Shown: positions 17,761 to 27,406 of the stretch, piece by piece | Numbering within the stretch: position 1 is the stretch's first letter | Layout: every line of letters begins with the position of its first letter | NCBI RefSeq assembly: GCF_900112305.1 | Contig: NZ_FOKT01000001.1 | Coordinates: forward strand, 186,001 to 250,000 | Length of the DNA: 64,000 nt | Origin: Microbulbifer thermotolerans | GTDB taxonomy: Bacteria > Pseudomonadota > Gammaproteobacteria > Pseudomonadales > Cellvibrionaceae | Direction: 5' to 3' | Made by a program: the position numbers and the translations under genes | Notes under the pieces: generated by a model | Databases searched by the model: none | What the model was told of the DNA's origin: nothing | Seen by the model: the letters and a program-made list of their open reading frames with translations, nothing else

Positions 17761-18839
17761 AAGACTCGCTGTTAACCAAACTCGATCATCTGGTGGAACG
17801 CCACGAGGAGGTCTCCGCGCTGCTTGGTGACGCCGGTGTAATTTCCGACCAGGAGCAGTTTCGCGACCTGTCCCGGGAATACGCCGAACTGGAAGATGTG
17901 GTCAAGTGCTACCGCCGCTACAAGCAACTGCAGGAGGATATGGCAGCGGCGCGGGAAATGCTGCAGGAAAATGATCCAGAGATGCGGGCGATGGCCGAGG
18001 AGGAGTTGCGGGACGCCGAGGTGCAGCTGGAGCCGCTGGAGAGGGAGTTGCAGACGCTGTTACTGCCCAAAGACCCCAATGACCGCAAGAATGTCTTCCT
18101 GGAGATCCGCGCCGGTACAGGCGGCGATGAGGCCGCCATTTTCTCTGGCGATCTGTTCCGCATGTATTCCCGCTATGCCGAGCGCCAGGGGTGGAGAATC
18201 GAAATAATCAGTGAAAATCCCGGCGAACACGGTGGTTACAAGGAGATTATTACCCGCGTGATCGGCGAGGGCGTCTACGGCAAACTGAAATTTGAGTCCG
18301 GGGCGCACCGGGTGCAGCGGGTGCCGGAGACGGAATCCCAGGGCCGCATTCACACCTCCGCCTGTACCGTGGCGGTGATGCCGGAGCCGGATGAGCGGGA
18401 TGTGATCGAGATCAACAAGGCGGATTTGCGCGTGGATACCTTCCGCGCTTCCGGCGCTGGCGGCCAGCATGTGAACAAGACTGATTCGGCCGTGCGTCTC
18501 ACCCACATCCCCACTGGTATTGTGGTGGAGTGTCAGGACGAGCGCTCCCAGCACAAGAATCGCGCCAAGGCCATGGCGCTGCTGCAGGCCAAGCTTTCCA
18601 GCGAGCAGGAGGCCGCGGCGGCCAAGGAAATCTCCGATGCGCGCCGGGATCTGGTGGGCAGTGGCGACCGGTCCGAGCGTATTCGCACCTACAACTTTCC
18701 CCAGGGGCGCGTCACCGATCACCGCATCGGTCTGACACTGTACAAGCTCGACGAGATCATGCAGGGGGCACTCGAAGAGGTCATCGAGCCGTTGCGCACC
18801 GAGTACCAGGCGGATCAATTGGCTGCGCTCGGCCAGTGA
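17757..18839 (+). CDS. prfA: peptide chain release factor 1
   Basis: RF1 ends translation at UAG and UAA. The 360-residue protein has the GGQ loop ([17 protein letters not shown], Gln about residue 235) that triggers peptidyl-tRNA hydrolysis, and a well-conserved codon-recognition domain before it. It overlaps hemA by 4 bp and precedes prmC by 21 bp. PrmC methylates the GGQ glutamine, so the pair is functionally linked. Confidence 0.97.
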   Translation: MKDSLLTKLDHLVERHEEVSALLGDAGVISDQEQFRDLSREYAELEDVVKCYRRYKQLQEDMAAAREMLQENDPEMRAMAEEELRDAEVQLEPLERELQTLLLPKDPNDRKNVFLEIRAGTGGDEAAIFSGDLFRMYSRYAERQGWRIEIISENPGEHGGYKEIITRVIGEGVYGKLKFESGAHRVQRVPETESQGRIHTSACTVAVMPEPDERDVIEINKADLRVDTFRASGAGGQHVNKTDSAVRLTHIPTGIVVECQDERSQHKNRAKAMALLQAKLSSEQEAAAAKEISDARRDLVGSGDRSERIRTYNFPQGRVTDHRIGLTLYKLDEIMQGALEEVIEPLRTEYQADQLAALGQ

Positions 18840-18860
18840 CGGGCCGGGTGCAGATTTGCA

Positions 18861-19688
18861 ATGAGTACGGTGAAAGAAACGCTGTCCCGCTGTAGAGAAT
18901 TGGCGGACAGCGACAGCGCCCGCCTGGATACAGAGGTGCTCCTCGGCTATGTGCTCGGCCGCCCGCGTACCTGGCTTTACACCTGGCCGGAATATCAGCT
19001 CACGCCGAGCGAGCAGAGACAGTTTGAGCGCCTGTTCGAGCGGCGTAAAAAAGGCGAACCGGTCGCATACCTGACGGGAGAGCGGGAGTTTTGGTCGCTG
19101 TCGCTGAAAGTCAACGCTTCCACTTTAATCCCGCGCCCGGAAACCGAGCTGCTGGTGGAAATCGCTCTGCAGCTGTGTCCGCAAACGCAATTGCGGGCTC
19201 TGGATTTGGGCACCGGCAGCGGCGCCATCGCCCTGGCGCTGGCCGCGGAAAAACCGGGATGGGCGATTGTTGCCGCGGAGAAATCCGCCGATGCGCTGGC
19301 GCTCGCGCAAGAAAATCGCAAGGCACTTGGTTTTGGCAATGTGGAGCTGGTGCAGAGCGATTGGTTTGCCGAGATTCCGCAGCGGGAATTTGACCTGATT
19401 GTCAGCAACCCGCCCTATATCGATGCCGCCGACCCGCACTTGTCGGAAGGCGACGTCCGTTTTGAGCCGCGCTCCGCTCTGGTGGCGGAGGGCGAAGGAC
19501 TGGCGGATATCGCGGCGATAGCGCGGCACAGTGGCGAATACCTCAAGCCCGGAGGCTGGCTGATGGTGGAGCACGGCTGGCAGCAGGCGGCGGCGGTGCG
19601 CGAACTGTTTGCCGATGCGGGCTTGCACGGGGTAGAGAGTCGCAAAGATTATTCCGGTTGGGAGCGCGTGACGCTGGGGCGGAAGTAA
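18861..19688 (+). CDS. prmC: release factor glutamine methyltransferase
   Basis: A SAM-dependent N5-glutamine methyltransferase that modifies the GGQ Gln of RF1 and RF2. The 275-residue protein has the SAM motif ALDLGTGSGAIALALA (about 113-128) and the catalytic NPPY in LIVSNPPYID (about 181). The N-terminal helical domain binds the release factor. It is the last gene of hemA-prfA-prmC and is followed by repeat copy C 68 bp later. ATG at 18861. Confidence 0.97.
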   Translation: MSTVKETLSRCRELADSDSARLDTEVLLGYVLGRPRTWLYTWPEYQLTPSEQRQFERLFERRKKGEPVAYLTGEREFWSLSLKVNASTLIPRPETELLVEIALQLCPQTQLRALDLGTGSGAIALALAAEKPGWAIVAAEKSADALALAQENRKALGFGNVELVQSDWFAEIPQREFDLIVSNPPYIDAADPHLSEGDVRFEPRSALVAEGEGLADIAAIARHSGEYLKPGGWLMVEHGWQQAAAVRELFADAGLHGVESRKDYSGWERVTLGRK

Positions 19689-19756
19689 TATCCGAAGCTG
19701 CTCCCTGCCATTGGGCGCCGCTTCACCGGTTGCCGTGGCTGGGACTTTTTATCGCA

Positions 19757-19970
19757 AAGGAACCTCTGATTAATTCGCGTGAACACTATGGTAGCTTCCG
19801 GGGGGCAGGCAATAGGACGGATATTTCGAAAACGCACGAGTATTTCCCTGTAGCTCCGTCGGTTACATCCCTGTATCCGACGGTTTCGAAATGTCCGTCC
19901 TATCGCCTGAGCTTCATATCCGCCCCTGAGAACTTCTGCCACCAGAAAGTGATTTAATCAGAGGTTCCCT
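19757..19970 (+). mobile_element. MITE-like palindromic element, copy C
   Basis: A 214-bp copy in the 305-bp gap between prmC and the CDF transporter. Termini are AAGGAACCTCTGATTAATTC and GATTTAATCAGAGGTTCCCT. The internal stem ATAGGACGGATATTTCGAAA (19812-19831) faces a partner at 19883-19902 with one T-G wobble. Compared with copy B, the changes on one arm are matched on the other. The right end lies 23 bp before the GTG of the CDF gene. Confidence 0.87.
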
Positions 19971-19993
19971 AAAAAAACTGGAGGGGAGCACCC

Positions 19994-20860
19994 GTGCACG
20001 ACCATGTCCATCATCGCCGCGGCAGTGGCCATTTGCGCCCGCTGGTGTGGGGCTTGGTGATTACCTTTGTTTTTGCGCTGGTCGAAGCCGTTGGTGGCTG
20101 GCTGTCCGGCTCCCTGGCCCTGCTCGGCGATGCCGGGCATATGGCCACGGACTCGCTGTCGCTGGGCCTGGGTGCGGTGGCGGCGCTGCTGGCACAGCGG
20201 CCGGCGGATCGCGCTATGTCTTTTGGCTGGGGCCGGGCGGAGGTGCTGGCGGCCATCGTCAACGCGGTATTTATGATTCTGATCGTGATCGGCATCTGCG
20301 TTGCGGCTGTCGGCCGACTGCGCAATCCGCAGCCGGTGGCGGGCGGTACGGTAATGCTGATCGCCCTAATCGGTCTGGCGGTCAACCTGCTGGTTGCCTG
20401 GACTTTGCACCGCGGGGAACAGACGCTGAATATCCGCGGCGCCCTGCTGCATGTGATGGGGGATCTGCTCGGTTCAGTGGCGGCACTGATTTCCGGTGCG
20501 GTGATCTATTTCACCGGCTGGACACCAGTCGATCCGTTGCTGTCGCTGCTGATTTGCCTGTTGATTCTCTTCTCGAGCCTGCGTCTGCTGCGCGATGCGG
20601 TGGATGTGCTGATGGAGCGGGTACCGCGCGAGCTGAGCCTGCCGGTGGTAAGCGACACCATGGTGGATGTGGACGGGGTGCGCTCGGTGCACGATCTGCA
20701 TATCTGGCGTCTGGATTCCAGCACCATCTCACTGTCTGCACATATCGTTGTCGATGATCTGCGGGCTTGGCCGGCGGTGTTGGAGCGGTTGCGGGAGACG
20801 CTGATTGTGCGTTTTGACATAGAGCACATCACGCTGCAACCGGAGCCGATCCACCCTTGA
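19994..20860 (+). CDS. cation diffusion facilitator (zinc/cadmium/cobalt efflux)
   Basis: A 288-residue inner-membrane proton/metal antiporter of the CDF family. It has a His-rich N-terminus (MHDHVHHRRGSGH), six transmembrane segments and the paired metal-site motifs DAGHMATD in TM2 (about 44-51) and HVMGD in TM5 (about 152-156). A cytoplasmic C-terminal domain carries VRSVHDLHIWRLDS. This motif set is typical of CzcD/ZitB-type zinc exporters. The GTG at 19994 is preceded by GGAGGGGAG. Repeat copy C ends just upstream and could affect its transcription. Confidence 0.92.
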   Translation: MHDHVHHRRGSGHLRPLVWGLVITFVFALVEAVGGWLSGSLALLGDAGHMATDSLSLGLGAVAALLAQRPADRAMSFGWGRAEVLAAIVNAVFMILIVIGICVAAVGRLRNPQPVAGGTVMLIALIGLAVNLLVAWTLHRGEQTLNIRGALLHVMGDLLGSVAALISGAVIYFTGWTPVDPLLSLLICLLILFSSLRLLRDAVDVLMERVPRELSLPVVSDTMVDVDGVRSVHDLHIWRLDSSTISLSAHIVVDDLRAWPAVLERLRETLIVRFDIEHITLQPEPIHP

Positions 20861-20894
20861 CCTGACTTCACGCGGGGCCCCTATGCGGCGGCCC

Positions 20895-22367
20895 CTAATC
20901 ATCGTCGCTTTCTTCTGCGGGAGGCTGACTCTCTGTGTCTGTAGCCGGTGTCGCTGCCTCGTGCGGCGCTCCGACTTCCCCAGAGCCTGCCGACTCCTCC
21001 ACAGCCTGCTCGCTGTCTGCGGTGACTTCTTCCGGTGGACTGATCTGCTCCTCCGGCGCCTGTATCCCGATGTGGTAGGCGGCAAAGCCCGGCTGCACCA
21101 CTTGGTTCATGGCCATGCCGAGAATGCGGCCGTTGTACTCGGAGCGGATTTCCGTGCGCACATTGGTGATCGGGTTGGTGACGGTGCCGAGCAGGTCGCC
21201 TTTGCGCACGAACTGCCCCAGTTGCACTTCGCTAAAGATAATCCCCCCAGTGGTGGCCCGCTGCCATGTGGAGTTGTAGTAGACCGGCTCCGGATCGCCC
21301 CAGAGGCGGAACTTGGCCACCATGCCCAGCTGGTTCAGCAGGGTGCGGATGCCCTTGACGCTGTGACTGACCGAGCGCTCGTCCAGCACCATGGGCGCGC
21401 CCGCTTCCAGGGTTACCGCGGGGATACCCGCCTCCACGGCGGCGCGGCGCAATGTGCCCTTGGCGCCGGTGCTGTGCAATACCACTGTGGAGCCAAAGCC
21501 CTTGGTCAGCTTGACCACCTTGGGGTTTTGTAAGTCGCCGCGCAGCTGTGGCAGGTTGGTGCGGTAAAAGGAGCCGGTGTGCAAATCGACCACGGCGTTG
21601 CAGTGGCTGATAACCTCGTGAAAAAACGAGTAGGCGATGCGCGAGGCCGAAGAGCCGTTGGGGTCGCCGGGGAAATGCCGGTTCAGGTCGCGGCGGTCGG
21701 TCAGATAGCGGGAACCGCGGTGGAAGCCCTGCAAATTGACGATGGGCACACCGATCACCGCGCCGCTCATTGTATTCGCGTCCAGGTTGTACATCACCCG
21801 TCGCACCGTCTCTATGCCGTTCAGCTCGTCACCGTGCACGGCTGCGGTCAGGCACAGAGTGGGGCCCGGCTTGGCGCCTTTGACTACCAGTACCGGTGTC
21901 GGGCTGTAGACGCCTTCAAAATGCTGCGAGGGGGACCAGGCGAGGCGGGTGGCGGTAGCCGGCGGCACCTCGGCGCCAAGCAGGCGCAGTGGCCGGTTCT
22001 GCTCCTCTGGGGCGGGGGTTGAATCCGGTTGCGGTGCCGCGCGCTTTTCTCCGCTCGCGGTGCTGCTCTCCGGCGGTTGGGGTGTTTCCTCAGCCGCTGT
22101 TGGCACTTCCAGCTCTTCGATGGGCTGATCCAGTTGCAGGTTCTCCGCCTGGGGTAGCGGGGCTTCGTCGGGCTGTTGCGCCAGGGGCTCGGCTTCCTCC
22201 CCCTGTCCCTCCGCGCGCGGCTGGTCTGCCTGCAACTCCTCCGCTTGGGATGGCGCGGTGGTCTGGTTTTCCTCTGTCTCGGTGAAGCTGTAGCCCTGCG
22301 CGGATACGAGCATCAGGGTCAGGGAAAGGGCGCGATACGCTGAGCGCAACGGCGGGCGCAATGACAT
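20895..22367 (-). CDS. M14-like succinylglutamate desuccinylase/aspartoacylase family protein
   Basis: A 490-residue protein with a predicted signal peptide (about 1-26). A Pro/Glu/Gln-rich low-complexity stretch (about 27-125) precedes a zinc-hydrolase domain of the AstE/ASPA group with HGDELNG (His and Glu ligands, about residue 188) and the later ligand in DLHTGSFYRTNLP. A C-terminal biotinyl-lipoyl-like region (VQLGQFVRKGDLLGTVTNP) is followed by an acidic tail. Relatives remove acyl groups or cut amide bonds; the substrate is unknown. The signal sequence and acidic arms suggest a periplasmic or surface enzyme, unlike the cytoplasmic family prototypes. It is convergent with the CDF gene. 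Confidence 0.8.
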   Translation of the reverse strand: MSLRPPLRSAYRALSLTLMLVSAQGYSFTETEENQTTAPSQAEELQADQPRAEGQGEEAEPLAQQPDEAPLPQAENLQLDQPIEELEVPTAAEETPQPPESSTASGEKRAAPQPDSTPAPEEQNRPLRLLGAEVPPATATRLAWSPSQHFEGVYSPTPVLVVKGAKPGPTLCLTAAVHGDELNGIETVRRVMYNLDANTMSGAVIGVPIVNLQGFHRGSRYLTDRRDLNRHFPGDPNGSSASRIAYSFFHEVISHCNAVVDLHTGSFYRTNLPQLRGDLQNPKVVKLTKGFGSTVVLHSTGAKGTLRRAAVEAGIPAVTLEAGAPMVLDERSVSHSVKGIRTLLNQLGMVAKFRLWGDPEPVYYNSTWQRATTGGIIFSEVQLGQFVRKGDLLGTVTNPITNVRTEIRSEYNGRILGMAMNQVVQPGFAAYHIGIQAPEEQISPPEEVTADSEQAVEESAGSGEVGAPHEAATPATDTESQPPAEESDDD

Positions 22368-22433
22368 GTAATAACTCCGATAAAACCTGGTCGGTAATGG
22401 CAGGGTGCCACCCGATGCCCGACTTGGAGCGCG

Positions 22434-22439
22434 ATTATA
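22434..22439 (-). promoter_or_regulatory. putative -10 box upstream of the M14-like gene
   Basis: The minus strand reads TATAAT 67 nt before the ATG of the M14-like gene, at the very end of the MATE coding region. No convincing -35 box is visible, so this is tentative. Confidence 0.33.
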
Positions 22440-23829
22440 GCGAATGTGTTCCCGCCGAAGAGTGATCTACTCGCGCTCGGTTTTGTCGTATCAGCTTGCC
22501 GCTACTGTGCCACAGGCGGAGCCCGAGCAGAATCGAAGCCGTGCCCAGGCCCACGCAGATGCCCGTCCAGTAGCCGTAAACCCCCCAGAGATTCTCTCCC
22601 AGCCAGTAGGCGGCAGTGAGGCCCACCAGCCAATAGGAAAAGAGTTGCACATACATGGGGACACGGGTATCGCGGTAGCCGCGCAGCGCGCCCCAGGCCA
22701 TGGCCTGGGCTACGTCCACCAGTTGGAAGGCCGCGCACAGCAGCAGCAGATTGGCGGCCACGGCAATGATGTCCTCATTGCTCGTATAGGCGAGCACAAA
22801 CAGATAGCGCAGGGAAATCAGCAGTGCACCGGTGGCCAGGGCGTACACCAAGCCGCAACCTACCCCCACGACACTGGCGAAACGGGCCCGTCGCGGGCGC
22901 CCCTGGCCCAAGAGCTGGGCGACGCGGATGGACAGTGCTTGGGCCAGAGCCAGCGCCACCAGGTAGAAGATGGAGCCAATATTCAGGCTTATTTGGTGCG
23001 CGGCAACGATGGTGGCGCCGTAGGAGGCCAGAAGAACGGTCAGACTGGCGAAGAAGGTTACTTCGCTGGCGGCGCCGATACAGATAGGCAGCCCCACCGC
23101 CAGCAGGTGGCGCTGAGTCGGCCAGTGGGGGCGGGCTGGCAAAGTGCTGAGCTTGAGCCCCCGGTATACCGGATCGCTGCCCGCGTGCCAGAAGAGAGCG
23201 CCGGCAATGGCCCAGCTCACCAGAGCCGTCGCCCATCCGCAGCCGGCACCGCCCATGGCGGGAATGGGGCCAGCGCCGAAGACGAAGAGCATGTCCAGCG
23301 GAATATTCAGCAGTGCGGCGGCCAGGTAGATGCGCATAACCGGGCGTACCTGGCCCATGCCCTCGCAGTAGCCGCGGGCGGCCGTGCCCAATGCAAAAGG
23401 CAGAGTGCCGGTGGCGAGTGCCAGCAGATATTGCTGCATGACGTGTCGCACGGGTTCTTCCGTGTCTATCCACTGGCTCCACACTGGCACTGCCAGCAGT
23501 GCGCCCACGATGATGAGGCCGCCGATCATGGCGATCCACAGCGCTTGCTGGAATTGCCGCGCGCAGCCCGCTTCATCCCGGCTGCCGCGCAGGTGTGCCA
23601 CGATTGGCGATACCGCTGCCAGAAGGCCCAGTAATGTCACAGCGCACACTGCCCAGATGCTCGATCCCAGGGCCAGTCCGGCCAGATCCACCTCGCCGGC
23701 GCGACCAGCGACTATGGTGTCTGTTACACCCATACTCACCACGGCCAGGTTGCTCACTACCAGAGGGCCGCCGAGGGTGGTCAGGTGTTGGAGTTCAGTG
23801 GCGGCGGCGCGCCGGTAGAATCTGGGCAT
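22435..23829 (-). CDS. MATE family multidrug efflux transporter
   Basis: A 464-residue membrane protein with twelve hydrophobic segments and two MatE domains (about 17-178 and 242-400). Typical features are GGPLVVSNLAVVSMGVTDTIVAGRAG near the N-terminus and AAHQISLNIGSIFYLVALAL in the second half, as in NorM-type Na+ or H+ antiporters of cationic drugs. The 5' end is divergent from the DoxX gene across 68 bp. The C-terminal tail is short and basic. Confidence 0.9.
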   Translation of the reverse strand: MPRFYRRAAATELQHLTTLGGPLVVSNLAVVSMGVTDTIVAGRAGEVDLAGLALGSSIWAVCAVTLLGLLAAVSPIVAHLRGSRDEAGCARQFQQALWIAMIGGLIIVGALLAVPVWSQWIDTEEPVRHVMQQYLLALATGTLPFALGTAARGYCEGMGQVRPVMRIYLAAALLNIPLDMLFVFGAGPIPAMGGAGCGWATALVSWAIAGALFWHAGSDPVYRGLKLSTLPARPHWPTQRHLLAVGLPICIGAASEVTFFASLTVLLASYGATIVAAHQISLNIGSIFYLVALALAQALSIRVAQLLGQGRPRRARFASVVGVGCGLVYALATGALLISLRYLFVLAYTSNEDIIAVAANLLLLCAAFQLVDVAQAMAWGALRGYRDTRVPMYVQLFSYWLVGLTAAYWLGENLWGVYGYWTGICVGLGTASILLGLRLWHSSGKLIRQNRARVDHSSAGTHSL

Positions 23830-23897
23830 AGGGGATGTGTAACAGCTGGGGAAGCGCGCCGAGCGACGGGGATCAACGCAAACAAAGAGGCGGAATT

Positions 23898-24533
23898 ATG
23901 GCGGGCGTACCGGGCGTGTTCAATTGGCTATACGGAATTTTTTTGCGCTGTCTGCAGCGATTTGACTGGCTGGGCCCCCTTGTTTTGCGCATCTACCTGG
24001 CGCCGATCTTTATCCTGTCCGGCATGAATAAAGTCAGCCACATCGGTGATGTGGCTGCCTGGTTTGGCAACCCCGACTGGGGGTTGGGGTTGCCGGCACC
24101 AGTGCTGATGGCGTGGGTGGCGGCATTGACGGAACTCATTGGCGGTATCGCGTTGCTCGCTGGGTTGGGGGTACGCCTGGTGGCGCTGCCCCTGTTGATC
24201 GTGATGGCGGTGGCCGCCGTCACCGCCCACTGGCAGTACGGTTGGTCCGCGCTGCCGGATAAGACACTGGTGATGCCGTGGGAGTGGCGACGGGATCTGA
24301 TCGAAGCGGCGGCGGTGCGCAAGGAGAAGGCGGTGGCACTGTTGAAGGCCTATGGCGACTATGAGTGGTTAACGGCGGCGGGCAACTTCACTGTATTGAA
24401 AAACGGCATTGAATTTGCCGCCACCTATTTCATCATGCTGCTATCGCTGCTGTTTACTGGCGCGGGTCGCTACGCCAGCCTGGACTACTGGGTCAGCCGC
24501 CGCAGCGGCGGTAGAGAAAGCCGGGATCCATAA
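23898..24533 (+). CDS. DoxX family membrane protein
   Basis: A 211-residue protein with about four hydrophobic segments. The DoxX signature lies in LVLRIYLAPIFILSGMNKV (about 27-45) and LTELIGGIALLAGLGVRLVAL. Family members are small quinone- or redox-related membrane proteins with poorly known roles. An insertion between the third and fourth segments (about 117-165) makes it longer than the usual 130-150 residues. The ATG at 23898 is preferred over the earlier in-frame 23835 because AGGCGGA precedes it. It runs towards the helicase gene on the same strand. Confidence 0.82.
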   Translation: MAGVPGVFNWLYGIFLRCLQRFDWLGPLVLRIYLAPIFILSGMNKVSHIGDVAAWFGNPDWGLGLPAPVLMAWVAALTELIGGIALLAGLGVRLVALPLLIVMAVAAVTAHWQYGWSALPDKTLVMPWEWRRDLIEAAAVRKEKAVALLKAYGDYEWLTAAGNFTVLKNGIEFAATYFIMLLSLLFTGAGRYASLDYWVSRRSGGRESRDP

Positions 24534-24620
24534 GTGGTATACTCGCCGATCAACGTACGCCCTTCGCGGCGTTCAAATTCGCATCCCGTGGATTTGTCAC
24601 CATCTGAGCGAGTATTTCAC

Positions 24621-26096
24621 TTGATAGGAAAGCTGTTTCGCCGATCCGCGTCACAAGACGAGGCTCAAAAACCGCAAAAAGCCCCCCGAGCCAAGCGCGA
24701 CATGTCCGCCAAAGGGGCTGCGAGCGCTATGGACAAGTCCGCCAGCACGGACAAGAGCAGGCCCCGCCGCCGTGGCGGCAAGCGCGCCAAGAGCGGCGCC
24801 GGGCAGGGGCAGTCCTGGTCGCTGGACGATTTCAAAGTGCCGCAGCAGAAAGGCAAGGTGCGCTTCCACGACCTGGACCTGCCGTTGCCCTTGATGCATG
24901 CGATTCACGACCTGGGTTTTCAATATTGTTCGCCGATCCAGGGGCGCTCCCTGCCGCACACTCTCAATGGTCACGATCTTGTGGGCAAGGCGCAGACCGG
25001 TACCGGCAAGACGGCGGCCTTTCTGATCACCATTATCGACGATCTGCTCAAAAATCCCTTCGAGGGTGAGCGCTATGCCGGCGAGGCGCGGGCATTGATT
25101 ATTGCGCCGACCCGCGAGCTGGTGATGCAGATTGCCGATGACGCCAAAGCGCTGTGCAAGTACACCGACTTGGAGATCCACACCCTGGTCGGCGGCATGG
25201 ATTATCAGAAGCAGCAGCGCCGGCTGCACGAGCGTTTTGTGGATATTCTCGTCGCAACACCGGGGCGCTTGCTGGATTTTGCGGGCAACCGCGACTGTTA
25301 CCTGGATCAGGTGGAAATACTGGTAATCGATGAGGCGGACCGCATGCTGGATATGGGGTTTATCCCCCAGGTGCGCCGCATAGTGCGCCAGACGCCGCGC
25401 AAGACCCACCGCCAGACTATGTTCTTTTCTGCCACTTTCACGCCGGAAGTGGACGCCCTGGTGGATCAGTGGACGGAAGATCCGGTAGTGGTGGAGATCC
25501 AGCCGGAGCGGGTGGCCACGGACACAGTGGAGCAGCGCGTCTACCTGGTCGCCAGCGAGGAAAAATATCCCCTCCTTTACAACATTCTGCAGAGCGACGA
25601 AGTGGACAGCCTGATTGTCTTCGCCAACCGCCGCGATCAGTGCCGCCGTCTGCACGAACACTTGATTGCCCACGGTATTTCCGCGGGACTCTTGTCCGGC
25701 GAGATCGCACAGAACAAGCGGGTGCGTACTCTGGAGGACTTCAAGTCCGGCAAGACCAAAGTGCTGGTGGCCACAGACGTGGCCGGGCGCGGAATTCATA
25801 TCGACGGTATCAGCCACGTGGTCAATTTCACCCTGCCGGAAGAACCGGAGGATTATGTCCACCGCATCGGCCGCACCGGCCGCGCCGGAAAAACCGGTAC
25901 ATCCATCAGCTTTGCCTGTGAAGACGACGCCATGCGCCTGGAGCCGATCGAGCAGTTGCTGGGCCAGAAGCTTAAATGTGAGGTGCCACCGGAAGCGCTG
26001 CTCGCCGCGCCGCCGGAGGTTGAGGTGCAGCGCAGAAGTGGTGATCGGGACGGCCGCGGCGGGCGCCGCGCCGGGCGGAGCCGCCCGCGGCGCTGA
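24621..26096 (+). CDS. rhlB: DEAD-box ATP-dependent RNA helicase, RhlB-like
   Basis: About 491 residues. A basic, low-complexity N-terminal arm (about 1-60, rich in Lys, Arg, Ser and Ala) is followed by a complete helicase core: AQTGTGKT (motif I), PTRELVMQ (Ia), TPGR (Ib), DEAD in [13 protein letters not shown] (II), FSATF (III) and [10 protein letters not shown] (VI). The Arg/Gly-rich tail resembles RhlB of pseudomonads. Such enzymes unwind RNA with the degradosome. No ATG lies near the expected N-terminus. TTG at 24621, coding (M)IGKLFRR, with a GAGCGAG upstream, fits best; a GTG at 24534 or ATG at 24702 are alternatives. Confidence 0.9.
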   Translation: MIGKLFRRSASQDEAQKPQKAPRAKRDMSAKGAASAMDKSASTDKSRPRRRGGKRAKSGAGQGQSWSLDDFKVPQQKGKVRFHDLDLPLPLMHAIHDLGFQYCSPIQGRSLPHTLNGHDLVGKAQTGTGKTAAFLITIIDDLLKNPFEGERYAGEARALIIAPTRELVMQIADDAKALCKYTDLEIHTLVGGMDYQKQQRRLHERFVDILVATPGRLLDFAGNRDCYLDQVEILVIDEADRMLDMGFIPQVRRIVRQTPRKTHRQTMFFSATFTPEVDALVDQWTEDPVVVEIQPERVATDTVEQRVYLVASEEKYPLLYNILQSDEVDSLIVFANRRDQCRRLHEHLIAHGISAGLLSGEIAQNKRVRTLEDFKSGKTKVLVATDVAGRGIHIDGISHVVNFTLPEEPEDYVHRIGRTGRAGKTGTSISFACEDDAMRLEPIEQLLGQKLKCEVPPEALLAAPPEVEVQRRSGDRDGRGGRRAGRSRPRR

Positions 26097-26179
26097 TCCG
26101 TTACCGCTGTGTCGGTTGGCGGCTGGGAATAATGCCGCTTTTGGAGGCTGCCGGGAAAGCCCGCTGTCTCCCCCGGTGA

Positions 26180-26995
26180 TTAGTTCGCGCCGGGATCCCC
26201 TTCCTGCCGCAGGCGCTCTATCCACAGCGCCGTGCCGCCGGCCACAGCCGCCGGCATCACAAAAATATTTAGTACGGGTACCATCTTTGCCAGCATCACT
26301 GCGCCGCCGAAACTCAGGGTGGTGAGCTTGCGCCGCATCAACACGCGCTTCAGTTCGTCGAAGGGGCGCTGGTGGTTGTCGAGGGGGTAGTCCACGTATT
26401 GAATCGCCATGCACCAGGCGCCCCAGAGTGCGCCCAGCACCGCCGGCACGAAGACAGTCCAACTGGTGAAAAGCGCGATTAGCATGATCACCAGGCCCCA
26501 GCCGATAAAGTAGCGCAGCTTGCGCAGTTCGCGCCCCAGGGTTCGCAATATCATCCTGCCTAGAGGCTCTGGTGGCGGTCCTTTGCCGGTGAGTATTTCC
26601 TCAACTTTTTCCGCCAGAAAGCCGTTGAAAGGCGCTGCGATGATGTTGGTGATAATGCCGAACAGGTAGCCGTAGACGAAAAGGAAGAGCAGCAATACCG
26701 CCAGCGCGATAATCCAGGCCAGCCATTCGAACACATTGGCAGCCCAGGCGGCGCCCTTCGCCATAATCGATTCCCACCAAGACATGTTTTCAGTGTTCAC
26801 TGGAGTGTGGGAAAGCAGGCTGGTGAGGTAATCCGTGAGACCGCTCAGCTGGGAGAGCATCACTGCACTGATGATGACAAACAGCACCAGGTTGATGGCC
26901 AGCGGGACGATAACGAAGGGGCGCAGTTCGCGCCGGGTCAGCAGGCGGGCGCCGCGCATCAGGGCGTCGACGCCGTGTACCGGGTTGGATGTCAT
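26180..26995 (-). CDS. cysZ: sulfate transporter CysZ (EI24 family)
   Basis: A 271-residue inner-membrane protein with four to six hydrophobic segments. The CysZ-type features are a start of GVDALMRGARLLTRRELRPFVIVPL, a central IIAAPFNGFLAEKVEE and YPLDNHQRPFDELKRVL near the end. CysZ mediates high-affinity sulfate uptake for cysteine synthesis. No other cys genes adjoin it, but an ATP sulfurylase is coded at 60.9 kb in this window. It is convergent with the helicase gene; the 83-bp gap has no strong terminator. Confidence 0.88.
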   Translation of the reverse strand: MTSNPVHGVDALMRGARLLTRRELRPFVIVPLAINLVLFVIISAVMLSQLSGLTDYLTSLLSHTPVNTENMSWWESIMAKGAAWAANVFEWLAWIIALAVLLLFLFVYGYLFGIITNIIAAPFNGFLAEKVEEILTGKGPPPEPLGRMILRTLGRELRKLRYFIGWGLVIMLIALFTSWTVFVPAVLGALWGAWCMAIQYVDYPLDNHQRPFDELKRVLMRRKLTTLSFGGAVMLAKMVPVLNIFVMPAAVAGGTALWIERLRQEGDPGAN

Positions 26996-27008
26996 GTCTT
27001 GTGCCCGG

Positions 27009-27308
27009 TCAGCTTTTTGCGCCGGCGGCTTTCAGAATGGCCGCGTACTCGGCGCTCTGGCGGTGTTCTTCAATGCGGGCCAGCAGAGATCTGCCATCCG
27101 GTCCGGGGCAGTTCAGGTCCAGGTCCCGTTCCTGGAACATACGCACGAAGGTTGCGAAATTTTCCGCCTTCATGCCCCGGTAGGCGCGGTCGAGTAGGTA
27201 GTAGTCGCGATTGATGCCTTCCGGCGCTTCACCAACCAGAAATCCGGCGATGCGCTCATCGTCAAACACTTCGCCGATGACTTTTTGCTTGTCTTTTCTC
27301 AGGCTCAC
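27009..27308 (-). CDS. conserved hypothetical protein, PA4642 family
   Basis: A 99-residue soluble protein beginning (M)SLRKDKQKVIGEVFDDERIAG, which resembles the Pseudomonas PA4642 family. It contains the conserved-looking GINRDYYLLDRAYRGM and FVRMFQERDLDLNCPGPDG. Function is unknown. GTG start at 27308, with AAGGAAG about 5 nt upstream. It lies 13 bp before cysZ on the same strand, so the two may be co-transcribed. Confidence 0.82.
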   Translation of the reverse strand: MSLRKDKQKVIGEVFDDERIAGFLVGEAPEGINRDYYLLDRAYRGMKAENFATFVRMFQERDLDLNCPGPDGRSLLARIEEHRQSAEYAAILKAAGAKS

Positions 27309-27406
27309 AGACGCTTCCTTAAGGTAATTGCTAAGTAGGGGCCAAGGGCCGGCTCGCAGGCAATTGTACGCGCCGCGGCCCGGCCTGTCCTCCTACCAGC
27401 GCAGCG

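Noticed and set aside
24651-26462. 603-codon open frame on the minus strand
   Set aside because: It is antisense to the RhlB-like helicase, whose motifs are complete. The translation is rich in His, Gln and Arg, as expected for a shadow frame.
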